NCBI RefSeq assembly: GCF_004339565.1
Contig: NZ_SMFZ01000002.1
Location: forward strand, 3,472,001-3,536,000
Direction of reading: 5' to 3'
DNA length: 64,000 bases
From: Pseudonocardia endophytica
GTDB lineage: Bacteria > Actinomycetota > Actinomycetes > Mycobacteriales > Pseudonocardiaceae
Notes under the pieces: generated by a model
Told to the model about the DNA's origin: nothing
The model's input: the letters and a program-made list of their open reading frames with translations, nothing else
Database searches by the model: none
Shown: piece after piece, positions 17,259-27,222 of the stretch
Position numbering within the stretch: position 1 is the stretch's first letter
Layout of the letters: each line of letters starts with the position of its first letter
Translations under genes and position numbers: made by a program

Positions 17259-18953
17259 ATGACCCGCACCCTGGGCGACACGGACGCGTTCGCGTCGTCG
17301 CTGCACCGGCTCGACGGCGCGAGCTACGGCCGCTACAAGAGCCTGGCCGGCACATGGGAGATGGACGGGTTCTCCCTCGAGGTCCGCAGGGTGCAGTCGG
17401 ACCCGTTCGCGCCGCCGTCGCGGCTGCGGGTCGTCGTGCCCCCGGAGTCCGCCGAGCTCCCGGAGGACCTGCGCGACAACGACGTGCGCCGCCGCGCGCT
17501 CGGCGGCTTCCTGGCCCGCGCGCTGCGCGACGCGCTGTCCGGCACCCCGGTCACGGTGGACGCCGGACGGCAGGAGGTGCTGGAGCGCAGCGCGATCCGG
17601 GTGGATCCGGACGGGACCGTGACGGTGCAGCTGGGCGCGCCGTTCCCGGGCAACGGGCGGCGGATCGCCGGGCACAAGGCGGCCCGGACGCTCACCGGCG
17701 ACCTGCCGGACGCCGTCCGCACGGCGTTGCGCTGGTCCGACGTGGATCGCGACGCGGGTCGACGGTTCGTGCACACCGTGGAAGACGCGAGGGCGCTGCG
17801 CGGGCAGCTCGCCGACCGTGGGCTCGTCGGGTTCGTCGCGGACGGTGCCGTGCTGCCGCGCCGCAGCGGTGTCGACGACCGCCCGCTGGGCGACGCCGTC
17901 CCGTTCGCATCCCCGGCGTCGCTGCGGGTCACGCTGGACACGCCGCACAGCGGCCCGGTCGACGGCATGGGCGTCCCGGAGGGCGTCACGCTGATCGTCG
18001 GCGGCGGCTACCACGGCAAGTCGACGCTCCTGCGCGCGCTGGAGACCGGCGTGTACGACCACGTGCCCGCCGACGGCCGCGAGCGGACCGTGACCCGGCC
18101 GGACGCCGTGAAGATCCGCGCCGAGGACGAGCGCGGCGTCACCCGCGTCGACGTCAGCGCGTTCGTCTCGCACCTGCCGAACGGCAAGCCGACCGACGAC
18201 TTCTCGACGACGGCGGCGTCCGGCTCCACCTCGCAGGCCGCCTCCACCGTCGAGGCGCTGGAGGCGGGCGCCGACGTGCTGCTGATCGACGAGGACACGT
18301 CGGCGACGAACGTGATGATCCGCGACGCGCGGATGCAGCGGCTGATCTCCCCGGAGCGCGAGCCGCTGGTGCCGTTCGTGGACCGCGTCCGGCCGCTGTA
18401 CGAGGAGCTCGGCGTGTCCACCGTGCTCGTGATGGGCGGGTCCGGGGACTACCTCGACAAGGCCGACACGGTGATCCTGATGGACGCCTACCGCGCCGAC
18501 GAGATCACCGCGCGGGCGCACGAGGTGGCCGCCGCGGCGGCGGGGGAGCGGGCCGCCGAGCACACCGGGTTCCCGCCGGTGACGCACCGGGTGGTCGACC
18601 CGTCGTCGGTCGACCCCGAGGTGCGCGGGCGGCGCAAGGTCACCGCCCGAGGGACGGCCCGGCTGACGTTCGGCGCCGACGACGTCGACCTGTCCGCGGT
18701 CGCCCAGCTCGCCGACTCCTCGCAGGTCACCGGCGTCGGGATGGCGCTGGCGCACGCCGTGCGGACGAACCTGCTGGACGGCGAGCGGAGCGTCGCCGAG
18801 GTGCTCGACGGGCTGGACCGCGACGTCGTCGAGGACGGGTTGGAGAGCCTCGCGCACGGCGCGCTGTCGGACTTCGCGCTGCCGCGCCGCCACGAGATCG
18901 CCGCAGCGCTGAACCGGTTGCGGTCCGCGCGTGTGACCCATCTCCGGCACTGA
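17259..18953 (+). CDS. Predicted ABC-class ATPase (COG3044 type)
   Basis: 564 residues, the normal size of this family. Residues 1-240 form the family-specific N-terminal region (YKSLAGTWEM, then LRVVVPPESA). The nucleotide site follows: IVGGGYHGKSTLLRALETGVYDH (Walker A with Gly-Tyr-His before GKST), then DFSTTAASGSTSQAAS, a signature-like Ser-rich segment, and Walker B VLLIDEDTSATNVMIRD. Cellular role is unknown; the family lacks transporter partners. ATG at 17259 has GAGAGGAG upstream. It follows the lipoprotein gene by 86 bp on the same strand. Confidence 0.88.
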   Translation: MTRTLGDTDAFASSLHRLDGASYGRYKSLAGTWEMDGFSLEVRRVQSDPFAPPSRLRVVVPPESAELPEDLRDNDVRRRALGGFLARALRDALSGTPVTVDAGRQEVLERSAIRVDPDGTVTVQLGAPFPGNGRRIAGHKAARTLTGDLPDAVRTALRWSDVDRDAGRRFVHTVEDARALRGQLADRGLVGFVADGAVLPRRSGVDDRPLGDAVPFASPASLRVTLDTPHSGPVDGMGVPEGVTLIVGGGYHGKSTLLRALETGVYDHVPADGRERTVTRPDAVKIRAEDERGVTRVDVSAFVSHLPNGKPTDDFSTTAASGSTSQAASTVEALEAGADVLLIDEDTSATNVMIRDARMQRLISPEREPLVPFVDRVRPLYEELGVSTVLVMGGSGDYLDKADTVILMDAYRADEITARAHEVAAAAAGERAAEHTGFPPVTHRVVDPSSVDPEVRGRRKVTARGTARLTFGADDVDLSAVAQLADSSQVTGVGMALAHAVRTNLLDGERSVAEVLDGLDRDVVEDGLESLAHGALSDFALPRRHEIAAALNRLRSARVTHLRH

Positions 18954-18963
18954 GCCGGACTGG

Positions 18964-18981
18964 ACAGTCAGCGCTGACTGT
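18964..18981. promoter_or_regulatory. Perfect 18-bp palindrome upstream of the SDR gene
   Basis: ACAGTCAGC followed directly by its complement GCTGACTGT, centred 22 bp upstream of the SDR start and 10 bp after the previous stop. A gapless perfect palindrome at this position suits a dimeric repressor operator. No regulator gene is adjacent. Confidence 0.5.
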
Positions 18982-18993
18982 TACGGTGCCCCC

Positions 18994-19827
18994 ATGAGCG
19001 ACGACGCCCGCCCGACCCTGCAGGGCCGCACGATCGTGATGTCCGGCGGGAGCCGTGGCATCGGTCTGGCCATCCTGCTCGCGGCCGCCCGCCAGGGCGC
19101 GAACGCGGTCATCCTGGCCAAGACCGACCAGCCCGACGAGCGCCTGCCCGGCACCGTGCACACCGCCGTCGCGGAGATCGAGCAGGCGGGCGGCAGGGCC
19201 GTCGCGGTCGTCGGTGACGTGCGCGAGGAGGCCGACGTCGAACGCGCCGTCGCCACCGCCGTCGAGTCGTTCGGCGGCGTCGACATCGTGATCAACAACG
19301 CGAGCGCGCTGAACCTCACGGGCACCGCCGAGGTCACGCCCAAGCGCTACGACCTGATGCAGTCGATCAACTCGCGCGGCACCTACCTGCTCACCAGGGC
19401 CTGCCTGCCGCACCTGCAGAAGTCCTCCGACGCGCAGATCCTGACGCTGTCCCCGCCGATCAACCTCGACCCGGCGTGGCTCGGCAGGTTCCCGCCCTAC
19501 ATGCTCTCCAAGTACGGCATGACACTGCTGACCCTCGGGTTCGCGGCCGAGTTCGCCGGTTCGGTGCGGGCGAACTGCCTCTGGCCGCAGACGACGATCG
19601 CGACGGCCGCCGTCGTGAACCTGCTCGGCGGCGAGGAGGCGGCGTCGAAGGCGCGGAGCCCGGAGATCATGGCCGACGCCGCCGTCGCGCTGCTCACCGA
19701 TCCGGCCCTCCCGACCGGCCGCGTCCTCATCGACGAGGACGCGCTGGCCGAGTCCGGAGTCACCGACCTGTCCGGCTACGGCGGCGGGGACGATCCGGAG
19801 CTGGACTTCTTCGTGGAGAAGCGCTGA
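18994..19827 (+). CDS. Short-chain dehydrogenase/reductase, HSDL2-like
   Basis: 277 residues. Cofactor loop MSGGSRGIG near residues 15-23, INNASAL (the NNAG equivalent), catalytic Ser in LTLSPP and the Tyr-x-x-x-Lys pair in YMLSK. The mild departure from NNAG and the LSPP stretch are typical of hydroxysteroid-dehydrogenase-like-2 proteins, which lack a settled substrate. The C-terminus after GRVLIDEDAL is a short acidic tail rather than the SCP2 domain found in animal HSDL2. ATG at 18994, 40 bp after the ATPase gene, with a perfect palindrome between. Confidence 0.9.
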   Translation: MSDDARPTLQGRTIVMSGGSRGIGLAILLAAARQGANAVILAKTDQPDERLPGTVHTAVAEIEQAGGRAVAVVGDVREEADVERAVATAVESFGGVDIVINNASALNLTGTAEVTPKRYDLMQSINSRGTYLLTRACLPHLQKSSDAQILTLSPPINLDPAWLGRFPPYMLSKYGMTLLTLGFAAEFAGSVRANCLWPQTTIATAAVVNLLGGEEAASKARSPEIMADAAVALLTDPALPTGRVLIDEDALAESGVTDLSGYGGGDDPELDFFVEKR

Positions 19828-19881
19828 GACGACGCTGACACTTCGTGTGACAACGATCACGCTGGGTTGAATCCCGGCATC

Positions 19882-19906
19882 TCGGACGTCGGCCCGGCGT
19901 CCGAGT
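19882..19906. terminator. Small hairpin after the SDR gene
   Basis: CTCGGACG and CGTCCGAG form an 8-bp stem with a 9-base loop, 55 bp after the SDR stop and 55 bp before the methyltransferase start. Weak, no T-run. Confidence 0.35.
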
Positions 19907-19961
19907 CGACGTTCACCGACGATCGATATGGATCAAGGACGTCGAGCGCCGGGGAGCACCG

Positions 19962-20873
19962 ATGAGTGATCAGCACGAGCAGTGGGACATCGTCAGCAGC
20001 ATCGGCTTCACGGCGCTGCTGGTGGCGGCCGGGCGGGCCGTCGAGGGACACCAGGACCGTCCGCTGGTGGACGACCCGTGGGCGGCCCGTTTCGTCGCCG
20101 CCGCCGAGCCGCCGTCGACCGTCCCGGTGCGTCCGGACCAGACCTGGGAGCTGTCCGACCCGGCCCCGGGCGTGCAGGACGAGGTCGACGCCTTCTGGAC
20201 GATGATGACCAGCTACCAGGGCGTGCGGTCGCGGTTCTTCGACACGGTCCTCGACCGGGCCGTCGCCGACGGGGTGCACCAGGTCGTGCTGCTCGCCGCG
20301 GGCCTGGACGCCCGAGCGCTGCGGCTCGTGTGGGGCCCGTCGGTCACCGTGTTCGAGATCGACCAGTCCGGTGTCATGGAGTTCAAGGACGAGGTCGTCG
20401 ACGCCCACGACGGGCGCCCGACCTGCGACCGTCGCGTCGTCGGCGTGGACCTGCGCGACGACTGGGCCGCGGCCCTGCGCGCGTCCGGCCACGACCCGTC
20501 GAAGCCGACGGCCTGGCTCGCCGAAGGGCTCCTGCCGTTCCTTCCGGCCGACGCGCAGGAGCAGCTCCTGCGCACGATCGACCAGCTCAGCGCACCCGGC
20601 AGCGTGATCGCCGCCGAGCACTTCGCGGACGCGATCGGGATGCTCGGCCACCACCGCGGCATGGCGGCGCTGACCGCGCCGTTCGGCGTGGACCCGGCCG
20701 TGCTGGCCTCTCCCGAGGAGCGCACCCCCGCCGCGCGCAGGCTGGACGAGCTGGGCTGGGACGTCGCGACCCGGCACAGCCCGGACGTCGCCCGCGGCTA
20801 CGGGCGCGAGCTCGGCCCGATGCCGGACGGCACGGAGTTCTCCAGCGACCTCGTGACGGCCACGAAGGGCTGA
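19962..20873 (+). CDS. SAM-dependent methyltransferase, TIGR00027/PF04072 type
   Basis: 303 residues. Typical of the actinobacterial family of leucine-carboxyl-methyltransferase-like enzymes: DIVSSIGFTALLVAAGRAVE at the N-terminus, RSRFFDTVLDRAV, and motif I VVLLAAGLDARALRL with the acidic residue in FEIDQSGVMEFK. WLAEGLLPFLPAD follows. These enzymes are expanded in mycobacteria and Pseudonocardiaceae; substrates are mostly unknown. ATG start at 19962 is preceded by GGGGAG. A small Cys-rich protein gene starts 72 bp downstream on the same strand and may be co-transcribed. Confidence 0.9.
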   Translation: MSDQHEQWDIVSSIGFTALLVAAGRAVEGHQDRPLVDDPWAARFVAAAEPPSTVPVRPDQTWELSDPAPGVQDEVDAFWTMMTSYQGVRSRFFDTVLDRAVADGVHQVVLLAAGLDARALRLVWGPSVTVFEIDQSGVMEFKDEVVDAHDGRPTCDRRVVGVDLRDDWAAALRASGHDPSKPTAWLAEGLLPFLPADAQEQLLRTIDQLSAPGSVIAAEHFADAIGMLGHHRGMAALTAPFGVDPAVLASPEERTPAARRLDELGWDVATRHSPDVARGYGRELGPMPDGTEFSSDLVTATKG

Positions 20874-20944
20874 CCCGGGGAACTCCCGCCCGCCACCGGG
20901 CGACCACTCTCCGACAGGTCACCGACCCGGGAGGAGCCCGAACC

Positions 20945-21142
20945 GTGCGTCACATCGCCACGTTCTGCGGGAGCTGCAACTGCGGCTGCCCCGAGCTGTA
21001 CGTCGACGAGCAGGCCGCGCCGGACAAGCGCATCGTGATCACCGACGACTTCGGGCAGGAGATCCGGATGAGCACCGACCAGCTCGCCGACCTCGTCGCC
21101 TCGGCGCGCAGTGGCGTGCTGGACGAGCTCGTCACGGCCTGA
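20945..21142 (+). CDS. Small Cys-rich protein of unknown function (CGSCNCGCPE motif)
   Basis: 65 residues. After VRHIATF comes CGSCNCGCPELYVDE, four closely spaced cysteines (pattern Cys-x2-Cys-x-Cys-x-Cys-Pro), then a charged region with VITDDFGQEIRMSTDQ and a helical C-terminus (LADLVASARSGVLDELV). GTG start at 20945 lies 8 bases after a strong GGGAGGAG site, and codon use is like its neighbours, so it is a real gene. The Cys pattern could bind a metal or be a modification site; no known fold is recognised. The stop overlaps the stop of the opposite-strand gene by 11 bp. The neighbouring methyltransferase is the only likely operon partner. Confidence 0.75.
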   Translation: MRHIATFCGSCNCGCPELYVDEQAAPDKRIVITDDFGQEIRMSTDQLADLVASARSGVLDELVTA

Positions 21143-22001
21143 GCAGCAGCTCGCACAGGTCGATCAACCGCGCCCGCAGCGGCGCGGCCCGCCCGGCGAA
21201 CCCGGCCTGGGCGCGCACGTACTCGGCGCGCCCGGCCGGGGTCTCGATCGGCACCGGGGCGTACCCGTGTGCGGCCAGGTCGTACGGGCTGGCCCGCATG
21301 TCCAGCTCGCGCACGTCATGGGCCAGTGCGAAGCAGTCCCCGACGAGCTCCGACGGGCAGGCGGGCGCCAGCTTGTAGGCCCACTTGTAGAGATCCATCG
21401 TGGCGTGCAGGCACCCGGGCTGTTCCAGCTCGGTCTGTCGCTCCCGGGTCGGCTCCAGCGCGTTGTGCGGACGGGCCGCCTCGGTGAAGAACCGGAACGC
21501 GTCGTAGTGCGTGCAGTGCACGTCGAGCTCCTCGACGACGGCGTCCGTGCCGGCCGCGCCGAGACGCAGCGGCACCGACCCGTGCCGGGGAGCGTCGGTG
21601 CGGTACACCATCGCCCACTCGTGCAGGCCGAAGCACCCGAGCCGGGGTGCGCGCGACGCCGTCGCGGTCAGCAGGCCGTGCAGGAAGCCCGCCGTGGCGC
21701 GCAGCCGGTCCGGTGCACGGTCCGGGTCGAACACGACGGCGTCCCCGTCGATGCGGTAGCCCGGCCGGTCCAGGAACCCGCTCGCGTCGCCGAGCAGCCG
21801 GACTCCGGGACCCGGGTCCCACTGCTCGAGCTTCGCCGGGCGGTGCGAGTAGTAGGTGAACAGGAAGTCCCGCACCGGGTGCGCCTCACCGCGGCGGCGG
21901 CGCTCCCGGTGCGGCGCCGTCCAGCGCCCCATCCGTTCCCGGTGCCGGGCGGCGGCGTCGCGCCACTCGGACTCGGCCAGTTCGGCGAGCGCGACAGTCA
22001 C
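21132..22001 (-). CDS. Conserved actinobacterial protein, usually labelled 3-methyladenine DNA glycosylase
   Basis: 289 residues. Recognisable family stretches are HPVRDFLFTYYSHRPAKLEQ, LGCFGLHEWAMVY and LYKWAYKLAPACPSELVGD. Actinobacterial homologues are often annotated as 3-methyladenine DNA glycosylase, but no helix-hairpin-helix or AAG-type catalytic motif is visible, so the label is doubtful and no function is claimed. GTG start at 22001 overlaps the stop of the upstream CNNM gene by 4 bp, so it is the third gene of a tightly packed operon (24389 to 21132). Confidence 0.75.
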   Translation of the reverse strand: MTVALAELAESEWRDAAARHRERMGRWTAPHRERRRRGEAHPVRDFLFTYYSHRPAKLEQWDPGPGVRLLGDASGFLDRPGYRIDGDAVVFDPDRAPDRLRATAGFLHGLLTATASRAPRLGCFGLHEWAMVYRTDAPRHGSVPLRLGAAGTDAVVEELDVHCTHYDAFRFFTEAARPHNALEPTRERQTELEQPGCLHATMDLYKWAYKLAPACPSELVGDCFALAHDVRELDMRASPYDLAAHGYAPVPIETPAGRAEYVRAQAGFAGRAAPLRARLIDLCELLLRP

Positions 22002-23033
22002 GGCTCGCCGGCGTGCGTCGCGTCCCGGACCGTACCGACGTAGGCCTCGGTCAGGTCCTCCATCGTCACCAGGCCGATCGTGCGCCCGTCGCGGTCGACG
22101 CTGCGGGCCAGGTGCGCCCGCGCCGCGCGCAGCGCCGACATCGCGACGTCCAGGCGGTCGTCGGCGGACACCTCGGGCAGGCTCCGGATCCGCTGTGGCG
22201 GGATCACGATGCCGGAGCCGTCGGCCAGGTCGAGCACGTCCTTGACGTGCAGGTAACCGGTGAGCCGCCCCTCCGGGCCGCGGACCGGGAACCGGGAGAA
22301 CCCGGTCTCGGCGACGGCCGCGGTGAGCTGGTCGACCGTCGGGCGCGCCGGCAGCGTGACGAGCGCCTCGGTCGGGACGGCGACGTCGGCGACCGTCGCC
22401 TCGGCCGACGAGAGCGTCCGCACGATCCGGCTGGACTCCTCGTCGTCGAGCAGGCCCTCCCGCCGTGAGTCGGCGATCATCTCGGACAGCTCGCCGGACG
22501 TGAACGCGGACTCCAGCTCGTCCTTCGGCTCCACCCGCATCAGCCGCAGCGTCGAGTTCGCCATCCAGTTGAACAGGTCGATGAACGGGCGGGCGATCGT
22601 CGTCCAGATCAGGAACGGCGGCACCAGCAGGATCGCCGCGCGCTCCGGCCCGGCGATCGCGATGTTCTTCGGCACCATCTCGCCGAGCAGCATGTGCGCG
22701 ATCACGACGAGCACCAGCGAGACCGCGAACGCGATCGGGTGCAGGAGCGACTCCGGGATCCCGACGGCGTCGAGCGGCGCCTCGATCAGGTGCGCGACGG
22801 CGGGCTCGCCGAGCCGGCCCAGCAGCAGCGACGCGATCGTGATGCCGAGCTGGGACGCGGCCAGCATCCGGGACAGGTCCGCCGACGCGCCGAGCACGGT
22901 GCGCGCGCCCGCCGATCCGCTCTCGGCCATCGCCTCCAGCCGGTCCTTGCGCGCCGAGATCAACGCGAACTCGGCGCCGACGAAGAACGCGTTGGCCGCC
23001 AGTAGCGCGACGGCGCCCAGCAGCGCGACCAGG

Positions 23034-23044
<11 letters not shown>
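21998..23044 (-). CDS. CNNM/CorC-type transporter-associated protein (DUF21 plus CBS pair)
   Basis: 348 residues. An N-terminal DUF21 membrane domain (about residues 1-170) with FFVGAEFALISARKDRLE and VIAHMLLGEMVPKNIAIA, the signature acidic/Pro motif of CNNM Mg2+ exporters, followed by a CBS pair (about 200-330) with FSRFPVRGPEGRLTGYLHVKDV. It lacks the C-terminal CorC_HlyC domain that its upstream partner has. GTG start at 23044 overlaps that partner's end by 11 bp. Members of this family act in Mg2+/Co2+ efflux; older hemolysin labels are not supported. Confidence 0.9.
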
Positions 23045-24389
<1,345 letters not shown>

Positions 24390-24567
24390 CGCGGGACTCC
24401 GGCCGGACGAACCGGTACGGGCACGGACACTCCTGGATTTCCGGTACGGATCCCGGTCGTCGAGCAACGATACGCCGGTCCGGACACATCGCCCGGCGGG
24501 CTCGGCCGGTCGTCCGGGATGCGAGCGAGGTCACCCCGGTCATCCGTGCCCGAACGGTCTAGGTTGG

Positions 24568-24654
24568 ATGGCCATGACGGCCCGCACGGAAGCGACGTCG
24601 GATCCGGCCCCGCCCCATGGCCGGCGCGTTCCGGTCACCTCGGTGACGCAGTGA
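24568..24654 (+). CDS. Possible 28-codon leader ORF overlapping the coaA start
   Basis: ATG at 24568 to TGA at 24652-24654; the product begins MAMTARTEATSDPAPPHG. The last base triplets overlap the coaA GTG by 4 bases (GTGA), a common translational-coupling arrangement. A -10-like TAGGTT lies only about 7 bases before the ATG, consistent with leaderless translation, while coaA itself has no visible ribosome site. There is no run of a regulatory amino acid, so attenuation is not indicated. It may simply be the true N-terminal context of the transcript. Confidence 0.35.
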   Translation: MAMTARTEATSDPAPPHGRRVPVTSVTQ

Positions 24655-25628
24655 GCGGCCCGGTCGGCGCGTCCGTCAACGGAGACCGGCCCACGGGCCT
24701 GGCCAAGGGCCACGCGTCGCCGTTCGTGGACTTCGACCGCGCCGCCTGGGCGCAGCTGGCCGCGTCCACCCGGCTGCCGCTGACCGCCGACGAGCTCGAG
24801 CAGCTGCGCAGCTTCGGCGACTTCGTCGACCTCGACGAGGTCCGCGAGGTCTACCTCCCGCTGTCCCGGCTGCTGAACCTGCACGTCGAGGAGGGCGGGC
24901 GGCTCTACCGCGCCTACCGGCGCTTCCTCGGCGGCACGACGGCGCGGACGCCGTTCGTGATCGGGATCGCCGGGTCGGTGTCGGTCGGCAAGTCGACCAC
25001 CGCCCGCCTGCTGCGCCTGCTGCTCGCCCGCTGGCCCCAGCACCCGCGCGTCGAGCTCGTCACGACCGACGGGTTCCTCTACCCGAACGCCGAGCTGGAA
25101 CGGCGCGGGCTGATGTCCCGCAAGGGCTTCCCGGAGTCCTACGACCGGCGCAAGCTCCTCCGGTTCGTCTCCGAGATCAAGGGCGGGCGACCCGAGGTGA
25201 CGGCGCCGGTGTACTCGCACCTCGTCTACGACATCGTCCCGGACGAGACGACGATCGTGCAGAGCCCGGACATCGTCGTGATCGAGGGCCTGAACGTGCT
25301 GCAGCCCGCCACGTCCGGTGCGCTGACGGTCAGCGACTTCATCGACTTCTCGGTCTACGTGGACGCCGCGACCGCCGACGTGCGGCGCTGGTACGTGGAG
25401 CGGTTCCTGCGGCTGCGCCAGACCGCGTTCCGGGATCCGCAGTCGTACTTCCGCCGCTACGCCGAGCTGGACCACGAGGCGGCCGTCGCTCGCGCGCAGT
25501 CGATCTGGGACGAGATCAACGCGCCGAACCTGACCCAGAACATCCTGCCGACCCGCAGCCGGGCCAGCCTGGTGCTGTCCAAGGGACCCGACCACAACAT
25601 CACACGGGTGCGCCTGCGCAAGCTCTGA
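24651..25628 (+). CDS. coaA: Type I pantothenate kinase
   Basis: 325 residues, the usual length for bacterial CoaA. P-loop GIAGSVSVGKSTTARLL near residues 105-121, TTDGFLYPN, LMSRKGFPESYD and the pantothenate-contacting YDIVPDE region are all present; the end QNILPTRSRASLVLSKGPDH is typical. It phosphorylates pantothenate, the first and controlled step of CoA synthesis, in the cytosol. GTG start at 24651 has no clear ribosome site but overlaps a short upstream ORF. Divergent from the CNNM operon. Confidence 0.95.
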   Translation: MSGPVGASVNGDRPTGLAKGHASPFVDFDRAAWAQLAASTRLPLTADELEQLRSFGDFVDLDEVREVYLPLSRLLNLHVEEGGRLYRAYRRFLGGTTARTPFVIGIAGSVSVGKSTTARLLRLLLARWPQHPRVELVTTDGFLYPNAELERRGLMSRKGFPESYDRRKLLRFVSEIKGGRPEVTAPVYSHLVYDIVPDETTIVQSPDIVVIEGLNVLQPATSGALTVSDFIDFSVYVDAATADVRRWYVERFLRLRQTAFRDPQSYFRRYAELDHEAAVARAQSIWDEINAPNLTQNILPTRSRASLVLSKGPDHNITRVRLRKL

Positions 25629-25645
25629 CCGCGGTTTGGCACCAT

Positions 25646-26122
25646 GTGCGGATGGGCGGCAACGTCGGGACGGGGACCGTGACCAGCAGGTTCGAATCGG
25701 CGGACGACGAGCTGGCGGCACGGCTGCGTCTCGCCGTGGGCCGGTTGAACCGGCGCATCCGGATCGACGACAGCGAGTCGCTACCCCCGTTGCAGCTGTC
25801 CACGCTGGTCACGGTCGAGCTGCACGGCCCGCTGCGGCTCTCCGAGCTCGCCCGTCGGGAGGCCGTGACGGCGCCGACGATGTCCCGCGTGCTCACCGCG
25901 CTGGAGGAGCAGGGCCTGGTGGTGCGCGCCCCCGACCCGGGCGACGCGCGGGGCGTCCTGATCAGCATCTCGGACACCGGGCGCACCCGCCTGCAGGAGA
26001 TGCGCAGCCACCGGACCGCGCTGATCGCCCGTCGCCTGGACCGTCTCGACGACGCCCAGCGCGCGGCCCTGGACGCGGCGCTCCCCGCGCTGGAGGCCCT
26101 GCTCGTCGCCGACGAGGACTGA
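25646..26122 (+). CDS. MarR family transcriptional regulator
   Basis: 158 residues from GTG 25646; in-frame alternatives are ATG 25652 and GTG 25679, the last with a GGGGA site just upstream and closer to where homology starts. The winged helix is clear: LSTLVTVELHGPLRLSELAR, then TAPTMSRVLTALEEQGLVVR and the wing DPGDARGVLISIS. It lies 17 bp after coaA on the same strand. Target unknown; no operator could be tied to it. Confidence 0.88.
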   Translation: MRMGGNVGTGTVTSRFESADDELAARLRLAVGRLNRRIRIDDSESLPPLQLSTLVTVELHGPLRLSELARREAVTAPTMSRVLTALEEQGLVVRAPDPGDARGVLISISDTGRTRLQEMRSHRTALIARRLDRLDDAQRAALDAALPALEALLVADED

Positions 26123-26189
26123 CGGCGCGCCCTGCTGCCCCGGGGCAGTGGCGCGAGTCAGCTCCGCCGAGTCCATGATCGCGTTTTCT

Positions 26190-26224
26190 GGAGCGAGGCG
26201 TTCGCGTGGCGAATGCCTCGCTCC
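26190..26224. terminator. Hairpin between marR and the ankyrin gene
   Basis: A 16-bp stem with one mismatch (left arm begins GGAGCGAGGCG, right arm ends CGCTCC) and a 3-base loop. It sits between the convergent ends of marR and the ankyrin gene and may terminate both. Confidence 0.6.
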
Positions 26225-26358
26225 TCATCCATCGATCACGGGGAGTGGGTCGCCGAACCCGGGACGTCCGTCGGACCATGATCGCCGGTCGTGGCGTGGG
26301 CCGTTCGCTCGACGAACGGTCTCCTCCGAGGTCGGTGATCAAGGTCGGTGACCGGGCC

Positions 26359-27096
26359 CTAAGCGGGGTCCACCACCGAGCGGGCGCCGCGCCCGCGCAG
26401 CCAGTAGACGAGCTCGGACGGGCCGTCCTCCAGCGCGGCGTCCAGGGGCGTCCCCTCCGACCAGGGGGGAACGCGGTTCGGGTCCGCCCCGGCGTCGAGG
26501 AGCAGCTCCGCCGTCGTGCGGCGCGCCCCGTGGCAGGCGCCCCAGAACGCGAGGTCGATCTCCTCACCGGACGGGGCGGGGGTGGCGGCCAGGTAGGCGG
26601 CGACGCGGTCGTCGAGGCCGAGCGTGGCGGCGTCCATCAACGTCGTCGCCGCACCGCGCTCGACCAGCCGCGCGGCCACCGCCCACTGCTTGAAGCCGCG
26701 GGCGTCGGCGATCGGGCCGCCGCCGCCGAGCACGGCGCCCGGCGCGTCGATGTCCGCGCCCGCGTCGAGCAGCGCGTCCAGGGCCTCGACGTCGTCGGAG
26801 CTCGCCGCCCAGTGCAGCGGAGTCTCCTCGTGCGGACCGGCGAACCGGCCGTCGACGTCGGCACCGGACTCGACGAGCACCGCGATCGTGTCGCCGACCC
26901 GCGGGAAGTGACCCGGCCAGTCCGTCGCGACGTGCAACAGCGTCCTGGACATCGCGCCGGGCTCGTCGGACCCGAGCCGTACGGTCGCCAGCCCGGGGTG
27001 CGACGCCAGGAGCGCGCGCAGGTCGTCGACCCGGCCCTCGTGGATCGCCGCGGTTGCCGCCGCGGCGACCGGGTCACCGGTGGGCACGGTCGTCAC
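26359..27096 (-). CDS. Ankyrin-repeat protein
   Basis: 245 residues. Ankyrin-type repeats are seen as TLLHVATDWPGH...VLVESGADVDG, TPLHWAASSDDVEALDALLD and LLLDAGADPN...TPLDAALEDG. There is no signal peptide or extra catalytic domain, so it is a cytoplasmic protein-interaction module. Partners unknown. GTG start at 27096. It is flanked by hairpins on both sides and appears to be a single-gene unit. Confidence 0.88.
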   Translation of the reverse strand: MTTVPTGDPVAAAATAAIHEGRVDDLRALLASHPGLATVRLGSDEPGAMSRTLLHVATDWPGHFPRVGDTIAVLVESGADVDGRFAGPHEETPLHWAASSDDVEALDALLDAGADIDAPGAVLGGGGPIADARGFKQWAVAARLVERGAATTLMDAATLGLDDRVAAYLAATPAPSGEEIDLAFWGACHGARRTTAELLLDAGADPNRVPPWSEGTPLDAALEDGPSELVYWLRGRGARSVVDPA

Positions 27097-27131
27097 GGGC
27101 CCACCTCACCACACCGGCACCCGGCCCGGGG

Positions 27132-27197
27132 ATGATCGGGTTCCCGGCAGCGTCGCCGGACAGAACTGTCCGTCAGGGCTGCCGAGTTCCCGATCAT
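27132..27197. terminator. Imperfect hairpin between the DUF427 and ankyrin genes
   Basis: Outer arms ATGATCGGG and CCCGATCAT with inner complementary CGGCAGC/GCTGCCG and a central GGACAG-AA-CTGTCC stem. Probably the terminator of the DUF427 gene; no T-run. Confidence 0.5.
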
Positions 27198-27222
27198 GCG
27201 CCGGAGACGGCGTGGAGAGCGG

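Noticed and set aside
21132..22001. True 3-methyladenine DNA glycosylase
   Set aside because: The usual label exists for homologues, but no glycosylase motif is visible, so only a conserved protein is claimed.
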